From Gerris lacustris (taxonomy: Eukaryota; Arthropoda; Insecta; Hemiptera; Gerridae): a stretch of DNA of 64,000 bases. The notes beneath the pieces are model-generated. The model searched no databases. It was not told the origin of the DNA and saw nothing but the letters and a program-made list of their open reading frames with translations. The DNA lies in contig OX578276.1 in NCBI GenBank assembly GCA_951217055.1, positions 11,781,930 through 11,845,929 on the forward strand. Direction: 5' to 3'. The position numbers were made by a program, and so were the translations under genes. Of the stretch, positions 11,031 to 22,133 are shown one piece after another (position 1 is the stretch's first letter; every line of letters starts with the position of its first letter).

Positions 11031-11820
11031 TAAAGCTTTATTTATAAAATTAATTACTCTTTCTTGTTATTTTTAACAATATAAGCCTATCCCATGGCCT
11101 CAAAGGGCCGTGAGGGGGAGGTTACGAAACTACAAAGGTACAGATTGTGTGTAAAAAAAAAAAAAATTAAACAAATAAAAGAAAACAAGCAAAATAGAGA
11201 AGTAATTGAGTAGGGAAAAGATGAATGTCCCACATATATTATATTGGGTTTATAAGAGAAGAATTATTCCCCTTCCGGGGGGGGGGGGGGGGGGTGTGTT
11301 AGTAGGCTTTAGTCTTGCGGGTTATTTTATATGTTTTGGTGTTTATTTTTTTAGGTGAAAGTGCATTTTAACGTGTTTTAAGTCGAGTTAAAGTTTTAAT
11401 AATGTAAAGTAATTAGCAGTTCAACGATGGAGAGCAGTAATAAGTATTGTGAGAGGTGTGCAAAGCAGCCTAGGAAATCAGGGCAAATATGATCTACTAT
11501 TTTAGATATTGACTTTATATATTGCTCTCCTGGCTTGGCCGAGCCGAGAACACCGACGGAAAGGAGGCCTGATGCAAAGCTTTACTAACTTTGTATATTG
11601 TAATGTGTATGTTAAATCAGTGATTAAAGTTATCTATTAAGTACTGTCTTTAAGTAGTTGATTTCTTTAAATAATTGATAAGTGGAGTCCAAGTCCCACT
11701 TGTCAGCAGCTGTGTGTAGTCCTCAGTCGTAAGCTGGGATTTGCCTAAGTATTGTTTTCTGTAGTAACTGAGGACTGGACAGACAGCTAAGAAGTAGAAG
11801 TTGTCCTCTCGTGCTTTCAT
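10943..11820. other. TA/TAA microsatellite (10952-11031), G18 tract (11277-11294), no clear gene
   Basis: Begins with (TA)n then (TAA)n. A 21-codon frame at 11427-11492 starts MESSNKYCERCAKQ and contains a CxxC, but it is too short to name. A poly-A at 11154-11166 and the G18 tract suggest decayed inserts. Nothing else is supported. Confidence 0.5.
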
Positions 11821-11943
<123 letters not shown>

Positions 11944-12351
11944 CACTATGAAGGCTTAGCTAGTTAACTAACCTTATTTTGCAAATTATATTTATTTACT
12001 TTTTTTTTTTGTAAAACCCTCCGAGGTTTTTTATTTGTACATAACTGATAAGCTTGACGAGTTAAGGTCACTAAACTCCGTATACCCTCCCAATCTAGTC
12101 TTGATCACATCCCCTGACAGTTTCATTGTTCTAGTGTTATCAGTGATAATATCACATTGCCTGCAGTCAGAGAGAATTTCAAGTTGCCACTTTTTTGGGA
12201 TTGAATAGGACCCCACCTTACCTTTTGTGTTATAAATTTGTATCTTTTTTGACCTAACAATTTTTAGTATTTAGATTGGTTGGTGAGTATTTTATTTAAT
12301 TTTATTTAGTAAAATGTCTAAAGAATTTTTTTTTTAACTTTTGAGGGCATT

Positions 12352-12970
12352 TTGAAGGAATTTAAGCAGCATGAAGTGAAATCTGAAAATGACTCCTCTG
12401 ATTCCAGTGATGAGTCATTTGTTTCAGAAGGTAAGGACGATATTCTGCCTAATGATGACAACGTTGATGATATTTTCGAATCTGATGAATTAATATCCAG
12501 CATTAGCGATGATGATGATGACTATAATAGGAATTTCGAAATTGGTAAAAACGATGAAACAATTTGGACCACCTCATCGTTAACCTCAAAATTTAAAAAA
12601 CACCTAAAATTTAATTATCCACTTACCAGGGCCTAAAGTGGAGCTAAGAATATCACAAGTGAGTCAGATTTGTTTTTACTTTTTATTAATGATGAAATAT
12701 TAGAAATAATAGTGAAATATAAAAACGAGGAAATAGACAAATCTAGAGAAAACTATAGTACAAAACAATATTTTACAGGCACTACAGACGCTACAGAAAT
12801 AAAAGCCCTTATAGGATTATTATTCATGAGCGCTGAACTCAATGATTCAAGTTTAAATTCTAAAGACATGTTTTCTATTACCTCCAATATTGAGAAGTAC
12901 TTTGAGTAGAAAGCATTTTCATTTTCTCCTGAATAACATTAGATTTGATGATAAAAATACTAATAATATG
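12352..12970 (+). pseudogene. piggyBac-like transposase, N-terminal fragment
   Basis: The first segment (12352-12636) is an acidic Ser/Asp/Glu-rich N-terminus. After a stop at 12634-12636 the same type of protein continues at 12670-12909 with FLLFINDEILEIIVKYKNEEI and EIKALIGLLFMSAE, the conserved entry into the piggyBac (DDE_Tnp_1_7) domain. A frameshift leads into HFLLNNIRFDDKN at about 12917-12955, also a piggyBac block. The catalytic Asp region is missing because the copy stops there. No TTAA-flanked ends could be assigned. Confidence 0.75.
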
Positions 12971-13544
12971 CAGGAGTTTGTATTTTTTAGAATCATTAGT
13001 TCTTAAGCGTTAAAATTTGTGTATAATTTATGTAATTTTAATAAATAAAGCATAACTTAAAAATGTTTTTATTATGCGACCCACACTTCCCTCTAACCTT
13101 TTACAGTATATAGAATATTAGGGTTAAGACTTAAGTAAACAACAAGGTACAGCCACGAGCAACATTTTCAGATCAATGACCTCCGCTGCTAATGTACAAT
13201 GAAACATTTCAATTTAGTATATTTTAAAAATACTTACTAGAAAAAAACATTACATATAAGAATATTTTATTTTTATTTTTAAAATTTCGTTAAACGTCTT
13301 TTAATAATGTGTAGGAATCCATCGGACCGGACTAGGGAAATTTTTGGTAGATAATCGTAATTTTTAATAAAAATTAATTAATGTAGTTAAAATAATTAGT
13401 TAATATAATTAATAATAATCGAGTAATGCGGGTTTGGTATCCGATGGTCGAGGTCTAGAGTTCACTTGCTGGGGCTACTAATTCGTCTCGTTGGTAAAGT
13501 GTGTTGCGGGTTTTGCATCCGGCCGAGGTGGCCCAATACCTACT
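12971..13544. other. No gene recognised
   Basis: AT-rich sequence after the truncated piggyBac fragment, with no coding motif. Confidence 0.35.
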
Positions 13545-13763
13545 CTAGACGCTACTAGTAGTCATATAGCCTGTAACAACAACGTTAATCAGGACAGGTT
13601 ATATCTGGGATGTTGAAGATTTTCCCCAGTCCGAACTTACGAGCAATCGAACAGATTCAGACATTGTTGGCTCTAGCATGAAGCAAAACTCCGAACTAGA
13701 CGGTACTAGTAGTCATATAGCCTGTAACAACAACGTTAATTAGGACAATCCAGGTTATATCTG
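13545..13763. repeat. Direct repeat, period about 151 bp
   Basis: The block beginning CTAGAC and containing TACTAGTAGTCATATAGCC then TGTAACAACAACGTTAAT occurs at 13545-13618 and again at 13696-13763, followed both times by CAGGTTATATCTG. It lies at the 5' edge of the transposase-like pseudogene and may be a duplication of its leader or N-terminal coding part. Confidence 0.75.
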
Positions 13764-15740
13764 TGCCAACTCCAACTAGGATCTTAACTGTGATGCTGAT
13801 TCTCCTGAAGACGTTGACGCCGGATTATAATCTAAATTATCATGAAAAGAAAGATCTAGAAGAAACTGCCTCAGATAAAGAGATAAGTGGTAATGAATTA
13901 TCTAAAGAACACAAAGGAAAAAAAAAGAAAACTAAAAAGAATTGGAATTGTGTAAAGGCAAAAGAACTAAGGAATAAGGGTTTAGAAAATTGGTCTAGAC
14001 CAGTGGTTTTCAACCTTTTTCCAATGGTGGCACCCCAACTTGGTAAATTGTTTCTCGCGCCACCCTTATTTCTTAATACTAGTTTAAACAAGTAAAGTTT
14101 AATAATTTTATTAAAACAAAATTTTTAAAAACTAAGCTTTTATTCGTATTCTTCTCAGCAAACCCTTTCATTTGATACCCATATCAAGGGCGTGCTTAAA
14201 TAATAACTAGTCCACCATCTTGGGCTGTCCGCCATTTTGGATTTAGAATGACGTCACTTAGCTAACCATGCATTGTCATTAAAACGTGTATGCAAAATTT
14301 CAATACAATCGGTTGAGGATAAATGCTTCAAAATTTGCAAGATTTGACCCGAACATAAATACATATTTACAAACATTGCAAGGTAAATAAAATAAATACA
14401 TGAAGAACATTTTCTTCTATATCTGCAGACATGTTACAAATTCGCCTGCTAATTGTATTATCAGAATAGGGTTTTTAACTTCACTTTCTGCTTCATCGCC
14501 AAAAAGATTCTTCACTTTAACGCAGCAAGTAGGAAGAATAAGTTTTTCTGCATCAGTGTGGGGCTTCATGATTTTTTGCAATTAGTTCAGCTTTGATATT
14601 TCGCGGCACCCCTGAGGTGTCACTATGGCACCCTTGTGTGCCGCAGCACCCCGGTTGAAAACCACTGGTCTAGACATTAAAAAAAAAGTCAATGCTAAGT
14701 CAGTTCAACCACCGTGCCAAAATTGTAAGCAAATGTGTGACCTAAAATTTGATCAGGATGCTAGAAACAAGATTTTTAGTGAATATTGGGCGCACAACCA
14801 GAATATGGATACCCCCAAAAAAACTGAATCATGCATTCTATTTTAACAACGAGGTAGGTGTAAGATCTCGCGTGTGTAAACCATTTTTTATGTCAACACT
14901 AGGGATAAAAAGACAAACGATTGCTTCATGTTTTGAAAAATATAAAGGAGGAGTTTTAATAGATGATCAACGAGGTAAGCATGCCAAAAAGGTAGTGGAC
15001 GGAACGATTAAGAATGACAATCGATGCCATATTAATTCAATTCCTAGAATTGAAAGTCATTATACTAGAGCACATATAAGTCATGAGTTTATTGAAGGAA
15101 GCAAAACTTTAATAGGAATTTACAGGGATTATAAAGAAAACTGCGAAAAAGCCAATAAACCATTTGGCTCCTATTCAGCTTTTAATTAATCTTTCTTTGT
15201 GCCTAAAAAAGATATGTGCGACTTTTGTGTTGCATTTGAAAATTCAAGCCCAGATGAAAAAGAAGAGAATCGAAAAGAATTTGAAGATCATCATCATAAA
15301 AAAAGGTCAAGACAAGAGAAGGAACTAGACAAACAAAATGCAATTCGAGATTCAAATACAATTGTATGCACATATGACTTACAGGCTGCACTCCCTTGTC
15401 CAAGAGGAGATGTGGCAGCTTTCTATTAGCGGAGCAAGTTATCGACTTATAATGTTACTGTATACGAATTCAACACAAAAAAAGGCAATTTCTATGTTTG
15501 GAATGAATCAGATGAAGGAAAAGGTGCTACTGAAATAGCAACCTGCGTATACAAATACATACAAAAAAAGCTCAAACAACAAACGATGAAATTAATTTCA
15601 TATTTTATTCAGACAATTGTATACCTCAACAAAAAAATCAATATACCATTTCAATGTATATTTTGCAAGTACACCGAAACTTTTTGTTTTTATAATTTAC
15701 TAGCCGTCAGAAGAATCTACTTATGAACCTGCTCATCGTC
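13763..15740 (+). pseudogene. Unnamed transposase-like multicopy gene (copy 1), split by a MITE
   Basis: A Lys/Glu-rich N-terminal part (13763-14000) continues after a 667-bp MITE at 14676. The two parts join at the MITE target duplication. The second part has a cysteine cluster (PCQNCKQMCDL), then RSRVCKPFFMSTLGI, PRIESHYTRAH, KKDMCDFC, TYDLQAALPCP and, after frameshifts, FYSDNC near 15602. The spacing of C-x2-C pairs, the ESHYxR block and an acidic SDNC block match a family seen repeatedly in insect genomes that looks like a DDE-type transposase. I cannot name its superfamily. A second copy lies at 21332. Several stops and shifts and a truncated 3' end make it non-functional. Confidence 0.6.
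14001..14667. mobile_element. hAT-type MITE with 8-bp TSD
   Basis: The terminal inverted repeats CAGTGGTTTTCAACC and its inverse bound the segment. The exact duplication GTCTAGAC (13993-14000 and 14668-14675) flanks it. CAGTGGTT.TCAACCTTTTT is a common hAT end, and 8 bp is the hAT TSD length. It has no coding capacity. Removing it with one TSD copy joins the two parts of the pseudogene around it, which shows it arrived later. Confidence 0.92.
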
Positions 15741-16045
15741 ATACTGTGAGTACACATTTTTATTTTGGGGAAATTTGACATTAATTGAACCTATAGAATT
15801 GTGCATCAGATATTTGAGTGCAGGAATTGATCTAATTAAAATCATTATAAAGAACATCAAATTATAAGAAATTAAATTTTTAAATAATTCATTATTAAAT
15901 TTCTAAAATTACTAATTAAGTAAAATTATTTAAATAATAAATTTAAATAAGAAGGATATATATTTTTATAATTAAGTATTGAATTACTAAAATCATTAAT
16001 TCAATAAAATCATTTAAATAATACAATTTTTCTAAATAAATAATC
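15741..16045. other. AT-rich leader upstream of gag
   Basis: Very AT-rich sequence with repeated TTTAAATAAT-like units just before the gag ATG. It is similar in style to the leader before the second Gypsy gag (34334-34849). No LTR or primer-binding site could be fixed. Confidence 0.35.
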
Positions 16046-16696
16046 ATGGAATTTAAGAAGGAATATCTTAACATGATTCCTGAGTTTAGTGGTAAACCAT
16101 CACTACTCAGTAGATTTTTAGATTTGTGTGACAAACTAGTAACTAAATTTTATAATACGGAAAACTTAGCCGATTTCAAAAATGAGTACCTTATGGACTC
16201 TATTATATCTAAAATTAAAGATCCTGTAGCCGAAATCATAAATAATTCCCTCTGCACAACATGGCAGGAATTAAAAACCATTAAGAACCACACATTAGGA
16301 ATTAAAACCACTTTATTAAACAGTTATTCGGACAGACGTGATTGTTTCACGCTGTCCATAGAAATGTCAGGCCTAAAACAAGGCAATGAATCTCCATTTG
16401 ACTTTTACCAAAAAATCCAAGAGTTACTTACTCTCCAAATCGCTTATTTTAATAATAAAGTAGTTCAAATCCAAAGCGAAATCCTAGCGGATTATACACG
16501 TAAGTTAGCTCTTCGTGTATTCCTAAAAGGACTTAAGGAACCCATTGGATCCTTGATGAGGACCAAAAACCCTACAGATTTAAATGAAGCGTTGAACATG
16601 TTAACCAACGACTTCCAACATTTTTCAGATAAATTTAAAACCAATCAGTCTGAAATAAAAAAAAACAAACTTTCAGAAATCCCTTCCTATAACTAA
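16046..16696 (+). pseudogene. Gag of an errantivirus-like Gypsy element
   Basis: Intact 216-codon frame from ATG 16046. It has features of the capsid-type gag of the 17.6/gypsy group: PEFSGKPSLLSRFLDLCD near the N-terminus, a central LLNSYSDRRD block, FDFYQKIQELL and FLKGLKEPIGSLMRTKNP, with no zinc knuckle. The frame ends in a Lys-rich tail. Gag would form the intracellular particle. The downstream pol is deleted and broken, so the element is dead even though this frame is open. Confidence 0.8.
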
Positions 16697-16786
16697 GCCA
16701 AGTCTCCAAATACAGAACCCTGCACAATTTTATAAACCACAACCTTTCAGGCAACCACTTCCACAAAGACCAATTTATAGTACCAG

Positions 16787-17470
16787 CTTCGAACATTTCG
16801 AAAGACTCAAGGAAGTTTTTGATAGATTAAGACAAGCAAACTTTAAAATACAACTAGATAAAACCGAATTCCTCAAGAAGGAAGTTGCGTATCTAGGACA
16901 CGTAGTCACCCCTGCCGGAGTAAACCAAATCCTGACAAAGTCAAAGCTATAACTAACTATCCAATACCAAAAACCCCACGCGAAATAAAAGGATTTTCAG
17001 AATTATTAGGATACTACCGAAAATTTATAAAAGACTTTGCATCACTGACAAAACCTTTAATTTAACTAAATGCCTAAAAAAAAGAGCAATAATTGACATT
17101 AATAATAAGGATTATCAAATGTGTTTTCATACGTGCAAAAACCCTTCTAATAAATGAACCCATCTTACAATATCCTGATTTCGACAAACCATTCATTTTA
17201 ACCACCGACGCTAGTAACATAGCTATAGGTGCCGTATTAAGCCAAAATATAAAAAATTCTAATTTACCAATAGTCTATGCAAGTAGAACCCTAAACGAAA
17301 CAGAATCACGTTTATCAACTATCGAAAGGGAATTTCTCGCGATTGTTTGGGCGGCAAAATATTTTCGACCTTATATCTACGGACATAAAGTCACATTCGA
17401 TCATAAGCCCCACAAATGGTTATTCTCAATAAAAGAACCCAATTCTAAAATGCTAAAGCTATGTTCATAG
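16787..17470 (+). pseudogene. Gypsy RT C-terminus and RNase H, frameshifted
   Basis: Begins abruptly about 90 bp after gag with HFERLKEVFDRLRQANFKIQ and [14 protein letters not shown], the palm/thumb end of a Gypsy reverse transcriptase. After a frameshift there is [16 protein letters not shown]. From 17093 an RNase H domain follows: LTTDASNIAIGAVLSQ, then SRLSTIEREFLAIVWA and FDHKPHKWL, which keeps the acidic catalytic positions. Protease and the RT active site were removed by an internal deletion between gag and RT. Integrase is absent. Confidence 0.8.
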
Positions 17471-17585
17471 CTAGCAGATAAGTATTGCGGAGGGCTATAA
17501 TAAAGATAACAAAATATCTTCGGGGTATCACCGCACCGTGGCGGAGTCTCTGTTTCCCCCACCTCGAGTTTCGGCCAAGGCAGGT

Positions 17586-18778
17586 TATAGAGATGATTAG
17601 TAATGACGTCACAAGATGGAGTAAGCTTTCGAAAATTTATTCGATTCGTTTTGTTATGTTCCTTTTCCTTATCACCTGTTATCAATCCCATGTAAAATGA
17701 ATGGGAGAATTTTCTCAACTTTTTAAATAATTAATTATTAAATTATAAGACTTTTCAACATTTATACGTTATTATACTAAGTCTATTTTAACAATGTAAG
17801 ATAAGAAAACATTAAAAATGGCCGTTCTAGTGGTTTAAAAAAGTATTATTGTGAGTGTGTTTTATTGTGTTGATACTGTGGTCCGTTCTTATTTATTGTT
17901 TATTTTTAAATGGTTTTTCTATTTTAGTTTGTATATTATGTCTTCCATCTTCTCGAGCGTTATGAAAATTTCATCTATACTTCATTTTTTTCGGAGGACA
18001 AAGCTATTCTTCGTAAAAGTATGTCAGAGTACTTAAGTAATATTAAATTTATGTATTAAATTTGTTTTTTAATCAAAATTTCAAACAAGTATACATGCAA
18101 CGCGCTTATATCTTATATTATCATACTCGTTATTATAAATAAACAAATAAATAAAACAGTCTGGTCTTTGTCTCGTCATCAACGTCTTTTTCCTAGGCTG
18201 GTCAGTGATCTATTTTATAGTATATATTATGTTCCAACATCAGTGAAATATAATGCACATTGTAGGTAACCAAGAACAAAATATTATTAGCAAATAATCT
18301 TTTATTACCTGGCAGATTAAGTATCACTATCTTTCTACAAGTCCTGTACCCTGAGTATACTTTATTGAGTTTCAAAACTCGAGGAAAATTTATTTTCGGA
18401 CACACAATATGAACACGAACACACCCTGTGAATTTTTATGGCAACAGGAAATACAAAAAATCAAGTATAAAGATTAATAATAACTCAAATAGCTTTTTCG
18501 ATATGACCCTTCACACAAATACTCATTTTAAATAACTGAAACGAAAGTTTTTAATGTTTTCTTTGTTACACTCGTTAAAAAAGACTTGGTACAATAATGT
18601 TCAAAGGGTGAAAACTCATAAATCAATAATAATTTAATAATTAATTATTTAAAAACGAGAAAATTCTTCCATTCATTTTACATTGGTTTGATAAGAGGTG
18701 ATAAGAAAAAGGAACATAACAAACACTGAGTTAAATTTTCGAAAGCTTTTGTGACGTCACACTAATCATCTCCATAAA
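17586..18778. mobile_element. Inverted-repeat element, about 1.2 kb
   Basis: The left arm (17586 to about 17745) and right arm (about 18615 to 18778) are diverged inverse copies. Both hold GAGATGATTAGT near the end, then TGACGTCACA, TTTTCGAAA-like, GTTATGTTCCTTTT.CTTATCACC and TTAATAATTAATTATT. The interior is AT-rich and non-coding. It sits directly behind the Gypsy RNase H fragment. The superfamily is unknown and no target duplication was fixed. Confidence 0.7.
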
Positions 18779-19616
18779 CAAAGCCAGAACATCTCGTATT
18801 CTTTCATTCTCTACTTAACTTTTGATTAAACAAACTGCTACTTCCTCTTCATATTTTTTTATATATTCATATTTCTTATAATTATCATATATATTGTATA
18901 TCTTACTTTATTATATTTTCATATCTTAATATTATTTACCTTAGTTTAAATTTTTCTATTTATTGTTTCTTGAGGGTGTTACATCTTATACTTGTATATA
19001 TCTTTATATTATATTAATATGGAACCTTTTATATTTTTCGAGTTATTATTACCCTATTTGATATTAAGAAGAAGAAGAAGTGAGATTGGGGAGAGAGAGA
19101 GAGGAGAGTAATTCGAAGGCGGCATTGGCAAGTAAGTACATTGTTTTGTTGAATTACAATTGTTAAATTTTTGTTGCTAATAGTTATCAATGTTAAATTT
19201 TATTTGATATGACTGGACTACCTATTAATTTATATTAAGCAACTTCTTTATTTGACGTTTTTTGCTTAATTGATGTGTTCCACATTATTCATATTTCAAA
19301 GTCTTGTCTGATTCAGTTAATCTCTCAATTATTAATAATAGTCGTATAAAGGGAAGTAACTACAATTGTTCAATCGCATGACTATCTTTATTTTCTCAAC
19401 AAGGATTATCATATTTGTGGCACAGTTATCATGAGGGAGCTATATATTACACATGGTTTTTTTACTTCACCGGCAGAATTCAGTATCAGCTACTTTAATA
19501 GATGTATGCAAGTTCGTTTTGAACTTTCATTTATGAAGTTCTATTACTAAAGTTATTAATTGCGCTAGGTTAACCATGATGAATAACCATGTTTATTGTA
19601 ATTATTATTTTTTAAG
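18779..19616. other. AT-rich spacer with GA-rich tract (19068-19112); possible 5' end of the Harbinger gene
   Basis: Contains GAAGAAGAAG and GAGAGAGAGA runs, then GGCAAGTAAGTAC near 19128, which could be a 5' splice site of a non-coding first exon of the Harbinger gene. This is a guess from position and sequence only. Confidence 0.3.
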
Positions 19617-20001
19617 GTTAGACCACTACTCACAAGAAGATTGGAGCAGGGGTTCTACTCCAATCTTGTTGCTGAGATGAGTTTGCCAGACTCTGAAATT
19701 TTTTAAAACTTTTTTCGGATGTCCCCAACTCTCTTCGAAGAGCTATTGGGATATCTTGGCCACTTGAGTGTCAGTTCTAATTTCCGGCTTGACACTCTAA
19801 GCATTGGAGAGAGGCTGGCGCTCACATTGAGGTAATATACATATATTTTACTTTATTATTATTTAGAAGTGAAATATAAAATTCCATAAGGATGTAGTTT
19901 TACTGGGAAAACTGTGCTCTGTTAGTAAGACAAAAATTAAGATACATTAAAATGTAAATTATGGGTAATAATATTTAGAAATGTTAAACAATAGGATGTA
20001 A

Positions 20002-20109
20002 AGAGCTTCCTACTCTTGAAGAGCTTCCTACTCTTGAAGAGCTTCCTACTCTTGAAGAGCTTCCTACTCTTGAAGAGCTTCCTACTCTTGAAGAGCTTCC
20101 TACTCTTGA
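20002..20109. repeat. 18-bp minisatellite, six perfect units
   Basis: AGAGCTTCCTACTCTTGA is repeated six times without change. The open frame it produces on the minus strand (FKSRKL repeats) is a by-product. It lies in intron 1 of the Harbinger pseudogene. Confidence 0.95.
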
Positions 20110-20517
20110 AACCTGTTAGTTTGAGGCTTGACATATTTTAAATGCAATAACATTCATTAAAAATTGTTCACTTTCCTATGAGGAAGTAATTGAGGCGCTG
20201 ACAATGAAAAGGATGTAAGTGCCAAAAAGTAAAAAAATCGTTTTTTTCAATGAAAAGATTCTATGTTCCAGTGCCAATAGCATTGAAAAGGATGTAAGTT
20301 CCTATCGCCATTAGATTAATTCTAAATAATATCAAAAGATGTCTCTGGTAGTAACTCCATTATCTTTGGCATTAAGAAGGAGGTAAGTGCCTCAGCGTGG
20401 GTAACCAAACTCTACCTTCCTATAACCGCCTCATATCTGCTCTTGAAACCACGTGTGCTTCTCTTAATTTGTTTTTGTTGTATTGTGTGTATTCTTAATC
20501 TGTGTTTTTAATTGTTT

Positions 20518-21208
20518 GGCTGCTGTTATACATGTCCAGAACATGCAGGGACAATTTTGCATCCTCACGGATTCAAAATGTGCCTTAGAGTTATTAAAGA
20601 AATATGAACCTCACGCTTTCTCACACCGGACATTCCATATACATACCATTTTAAAGCAAGCTAAAGGAATAATAAAATTTCAGTGGATTCCTTCTCATTG
20701 CGGTCTCGCTGGTAACGAAGTAGCTGATTTCCTTGCTAAACAGGCTCTTCCCATGAAACCTCTCCCGCATGATAAATATTCCCTCTCTTACATTGCAAGT
20801 AAAATAGGGCTCTGGTGTGCAGAGAAATGGATTAACGACTGGGCTAATGGATCCACTGCAAGGGCATTCCATTCCATTCAACATCAGCCAACAGACTTAA
20901 ATGTTTATAAAGAATGCCCAAGAAGAGTACAATCGTTTATATCTGCTTTAAAGATTGGCCATCTTCCTACCAGAGTACTTCTCCATAAGATAGGCTTAAG
21001 CCCCTCTGCATATTGCCGTTACTGCACTGTTAACATACCAGAAACCATAACTCATATATTCTCCTGTCCAACATTTAACCATCCTCAGATAACTTTGGAG
21101 TTTACAAATATCATTACAATTTTAAATAATACAAAAAGCTGGTCTACGTATCAACAATACTTCACTTTCTTTATCAATGGCTATCGGGGTAATGTCCCTG
21201 GATGCTGA
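20518..21208 (+). pseudogene. LINE RNase H domain and C-terminal zinc knuckle
   Basis: Open frame to the TGA at 21206-21208, entered from flanking sequence. It shows LTDSKCALELL with a catalytic Asp, FQWIPSHCGLAGNEVADFLAKQA (the typical non-LTR RNase H end with its last Asp), then a cysteine/histidine group CRYCTVNIPETITHIFSC (C-x2-C-x8-H-x4-C) as in I/Jockey-like elements that carry RNase H. Endonuclease and reverse transcriptase are missing through 5' truncation. The frame itself is undamaged. Confidence 0.85.
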
Positions 21209-21209
21209 A

Positions 21210-21300
<91 letters not shown>
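20518..21300 (+). mobile_element. 5'-truncated LINE with poly-A and TSD
   Basis: The segment ends in a tail of about 90 A (21213-21302) and is flanked by the duplication AATTGTTT (20510-20517 and 21301-21308). The A-run merges with the first bases of the right copy. It carries only the RNase H and zinc-knuckle end of the polyprotein. The long pure A tail and clear duplication indicate a fairly recent insertion by target-primed reverse transcription. Confidence 0.85.
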
Positions 21301-21305
<5 letters not shown>

Positions 21306-21331
21306 TTTCTGTGATTTGTGATAAAAAAAAG

Positions 21332-22133
21332 ATGCCTAGTAAGAAGTATGCTTATAATCCACCAGATAAGGTAAGTCTTTAAGTAGTTTTTTTACATTCT
21401 AATTTAACCCCAAAATAAAATATTTTTGTTGGAATAATGACTCATCATTATCGAATAATGATTCATCATTATTGAATAATGACTCATCATTATTGAATAA
21501 TGACTTTTTTAAATAGTAAATCATATAATAATAGTATACTGTAGTATAATATAATATAGTTATAGAGTAGTAAATAATATTTACCCGTAATATTGTTTCA
21601 GGCCAACTGCAAAAATGCTATTATAAGTGCCAGTCACTAACAAAGGCCGATATTCTTAAACTTTACTCTGAGTTTTCTGCTCTATCATCTGAAGCTCAGG
21701 GGACATAATATCTTATGAGTAGAATAAATTTGACTCAAGTTTCAAGAAGGCGTCATGGGAATTATGATAAGCCAGAGCAAAGTAGGAGGCAAACCTCGGC
21801 AACATACAATGTCCCGACAAGAGAGGGAAACTTACAAATTTGCAATAGAACATTCAGAGATATTTTTGGAATTTCAATAAAAAAAAAATTCTAACTTACT
21901 GACACGTCTAAAAAAATGGGATGCGATCTTCAAGGATGGCCGTGGGAAGAATCCTGCATCCCTCAAGACAAAGTACACGGATGATGACAGAAAACTTATA
22001 AAAAATCACGTGCTTTCATTTCCTCGAGAAGAGAGCCATTATTCTCGACATAAGTCGTCAAAGGAATACTTAAGCCCCGATTTGAATATTCATCGAATGT
22101 ATTTAGCATTCAGGGAAAGTTTACAGGAAGTAG
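21332..22133 (+). pseudogene. Unnamed transposase-like multicopy gene (copy 2)
   Basis: Short exon from ATG 21332 (MPSKKYAYNPPDK) to GTAAGT at 21371. The next exon starts after TTTCAG at 21602: CYYKCQSLTKADILKLYSE, SRRRHGNYDKPEQSRR, then by frameshifts ICNRTFRDIFGIS and REESHYSRHKSSKEYLS. The ESHYSR block and the cysteine/FRDIFGIS block align with copy 1 at 13763 (ESHYTR, CKPFFMSTLGI). The frame has several shifts and ends near 22133 beside a hairpin (ACAGGAAGTAG / CTACTTCCTGT). The LINE above inserted 23 bp before this ATG, so it likely separated the gene from its promoter. Confidence 0.6.
21433..21504. repeat. 21-bp tandem repeat with palindromic TGACTCA-type core
   Basis: Three full units and one partial unit of AATAATGACTCATCATTATT plus one base. 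Units 1 and 3 contain TGACTCA, the consensus of AP-1/bZIP binding sites; unit 2 has TGATTCA. Each unit is close to a palindrome. It sits in the small intron of copy 2 of the unnamed gene. A regulatory role is only a possibility. Confidence 0.8.

Noticed and set aside
12031..12216. 61-codon minus-strand frame with reasonable composition
   Set aside because: No motif, no splice or promoter context and no second copy; cannot be told from chance.
19937..20134. FKSRKL repeat protein
   Set aside because: It is read antisense from a perfect 18-bp minisatellite.
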